From: an uncultured Fidelibacterota bacterium
Lineage (GTDB): Bacteria; Fidelibacterota; Marinisomatia; Marinisomatales; UBA8229
NCBI GenBank assembly: GCA_913054425.1
Contig: CAJXJG010000095.1
Coordinates: 1 to 6,882, forward strand
Reading direction: 5' to 3'
Length of the DNA: 6,882 bases
A program made the translations under genes and the position numbers. Shown here in pieces: positions 5,986 through 6,882 of this stretch. Positions within the stretch are counted from its first letter, which is position 1. Each line of letters opens with the position of its first letter. The notes below the pieces were generated by a model. The model saw only the letters and a program-made list of their open reading frames with translations, was not told the origin of the DNA and did no database searches.

Positions 5986-6119
5986 AAGAGAATAGATATT
6001 TTCGTAGGATGCTTCCCAGCAGGCTGGCAAAAAGCCGTTCCTTGGTTTGGTCAGGAATAATGTTTTTACTCGTTCTGTATGTTATGTACTATCTGAAAAC
6101 GATAGCTTTGGAAGGATAG
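5982..6119 (+). CDS. Putative 45-residue single-span membrane miniprotein
   Basis: A short frame starts at TTG 5982, overlapping the M50 stop by 4 nt (TTGA), and ends at TAG 6117-6119. It fills nearly the whole gap before the formimidoyltransferase gene. An AGGA at 5970-5973 stands 8 nt before the TTG. The predicted product has a basic N-terminus (KENRYFRRMLPSRLAKSR, with seven Lys/Arg and one Glu), then one hydrophobic stretch at about 21-38 (LVWSGIMFLLVLYVMYYL) and a short tail. By the positive-inside rule the N-terminus would be cytoplasmic. An internal ATG at 6009 is an alternative start that still leaves the membrane span intact. I recognise no family. The overlap, ribosome site and protein-like composition favour a real gene, but its small size keeps this uncertain. 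It could be a partner or regulator of the peptidase, or unrelated. Confidence 0.55.
   Translation: MKENRYFRRMLPSRLAKSRSLVWSGIMFLLVLYVMYYLKTIALEG
6112..6116 (+). promoter_or_regulatory. Ribosome binding site for the formimidoyltransferase gene
   Basis: AAGGA at 6112-6116, preceded by GG, lies 8 nt before the ATG at 6125 and just before the stop of the miniprotein frame. Translation of the miniprotein would run through it, so the two could be coupled. Confidence 0.6.
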
Positions 6120-6124
6120 AAATA

Positions 6125-6882
6125 ATGTCTGCGTTAGTAGAATGTGTACCAAATTTTAGCGAAGGCCGAGATCAAGGCAAGATCGCACAGATCACAGATG
6201 CCATCACAGCGGTGAAGGATATTACTCTCTTGGATGTAGACCCTGGTCAGGATACAAACCGTACGGTCGTAACTTTTGTGGGACCCGCCGAAGCTGTAGA
6301 AGAAGCTGCATTCAAAGGAATTCAAAAAGCAGCGGAAGTTATCGATATGCGCCGGCAAAAGGGTGCACATCCACGGATGGGAGCCACGGATGTATGTCCT
6401 TTCGTACCTATAAGTAATGTGACCATTGAAGATTGTGTGGAACTGACCAAACGAGTTGGTCGTCGCGTAGGGAAAGAGTTGGGAATCCCTGTTTATCTTT
6501 ATGAATATTCTGCACAAAAAAAAGAACGGAAGAATTTGCCAGATATTCGAGAAGGGGAATATGAAGCCTTATCGGAAAAGCTGCAGAAACCAGAATGGAA
6601 ACCTGATTTTGGTCCAGCTAAGTTCAATTCCAGAGCCGGCGCCACAGCTATAGGATGCAGGGAGTTTCTTATTGCCTACAACATCAATTTGAATACCAGG
6701 GATACACGTCTGGCGACTGACATTGCCTTCGAGCTCAGGGAGAAGGGAAGATCCAAACGCATTCCCCATCCTGTATCAAAAAATTTACTTGATGGGGAAA
6801 TTGTCCGCAATAAAGAGGGAAGCCCCGTGAAACAGAACGGCAAATTTAAAGATGTAAAAGCAATTGGCTGGTACATGGATAT
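6125..6882 (+). CDS. ftcD: Glutamate formimidoyltransferase, N-terminal 252 residues (runs off the right edge)
   Basis: The enzyme transfers the formimino group of N-formimino-glutamate, a product of histidine breakdown, to tetrahydrofolate. The frame stays open from ATG 6125 to the window end. The N-terminal domain is clear: ALVECVPNFSEGRD (3-16), LLDVDPGQDTNRTVVTFVG (35-53), GAHPRMGATDVCPFVP (80-95) with the catalytic histidine at H82 as in the mammalian enzyme, then VYLYEYSA (123-130). The C-terminal formiminotransferase subdomain has FNSRAGATAIGCREFLIAYN (167-186) and LREKGR (204-209), leading to VKAIGWYMD (244-252). Between LREKGR and VKAIGWY lies a linker of about 34 residues, longer than in the mammalian protein. 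Because the 3' end is missing, I cannot tell whether a cyclodeaminase domain (fused FTCD) follows or the gene is transferase only. The gene begins 5 nt after the miniprotein stop. Confidence 0.93.
   Translation, partial: MSALVECVPNFSEGRDQGKIAQITDAITAVKDITLLDVDPGQDTNRTVVTFVGPAEAVEEAAFKGIQKAAEVIDMRRQKGAHPRMGATDVCPFVPISNVTIEDCVELTKRVGRRVGKELGIPVYLYEYSAQKKERKNLPDIREGEYEALSEKLQKPEWKPDFGPAKFNSRAGATAIGCREFLIAYNINLNTRDTRLATDIAFELREKGRSKRIPHPVSKNLLDGEIVRNKEGSPVKQNGKFKDVKAIGWYMD

Noticed and set aside
6134..6517. Reverse-strand open frame of about 127 codons near the right edge
   Set aside because: It is antisense to the formimidoyltransferase frame, which has clear conserved motifs including HPRMGATDVCPF. 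The reverse product has no recognisable features.
1..6882. CRISPR arrays, tRNA/rRNA genes, insertion sequences, riboswitches
   Set aside because: No regularly spaced repeats, no cloverleaf or rRNA-like stretches, no transposase or terminal inverted repeats were seen. Apart from the ~96-nt efp leader, non-coding gaps are 40 nt or less.

Overview
The window reads as ordinary chromosomal DNA from an AT-rich bacterium (roughly 40% GC by eye), with every recognisable gene on the + strand and almost no spacer DNA. The best guess at lineage is the FCB superphylum (Bacteroidota/Cloacimonadota/Marinimicrobia and relatives). The main reason is a group-II-like geranylgeranylglyceryl phosphate synthase, an enzyme typical of archaea that is also known from that superphylum. 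Clear Shine-Dalgarno sequences before several genes argue mildly against a typical member of the class Bacteroidia, which uses them little. This placement is inference, not proof.

Layout: the C-terminal end of an unidentified protein (2-139) is followed by a ~96-nt leader that holds a possible promoter element and an inverted repeat. Next come elongation factor P (efp, most likely from a TTG at 236), the biotin carboxyl carrier protein accB, biotin carboxylase accC, the glycine-cleavage H protein gcvH (GTG start overlapping the accC stop), a GGGP-synthase-family gene, a GmhA-type sedoheptulose-7-phosphate isomerase, a XerD-type tyrosine recombinase, a membrane site-2-protease-like M50 peptidase, a previously uncalled 45-codon membrane miniprotein (5982-6119), and the 5' 252 codons of glutamate formimidoyltransferase (ftcD-like), which runs off the right edge.

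How they fit together: efp-accB-accC is a common bacterial cluster joining translation of proline-rich stretches with the first step of fatty-acid synthesis. gcvH, GGGP synthase and gmhA follow with overlaps or zero spacing and look co-transcribed and translationally coupled with it. The shared theme is envelope building: malonyl-CoA for fatty acids, a glycerol-phosphate ether-lipid step, and heptose for surface polysaccharide. The lipoyl carrier H protein sits next to the biotin carrier. The downstream part (xerD, M50 peptidase, miniprotein, ftcD) is a looser housekeeping run: chromosome dimer resolution, intramembrane proteolysis and histidine/folate one-carbon metabolism.

I see no insertion sequence, CRISPR array, tRNA, rRNA or convincing intrinsic terminator. 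There is no sign of a wholly new system. The points most worth a second look are the overlapping membrane miniprotein between the M50 peptidase and ftcD, the GGGP synthase embedded in a fatty-acid operon, and the isolated gcvH coupled to accC.
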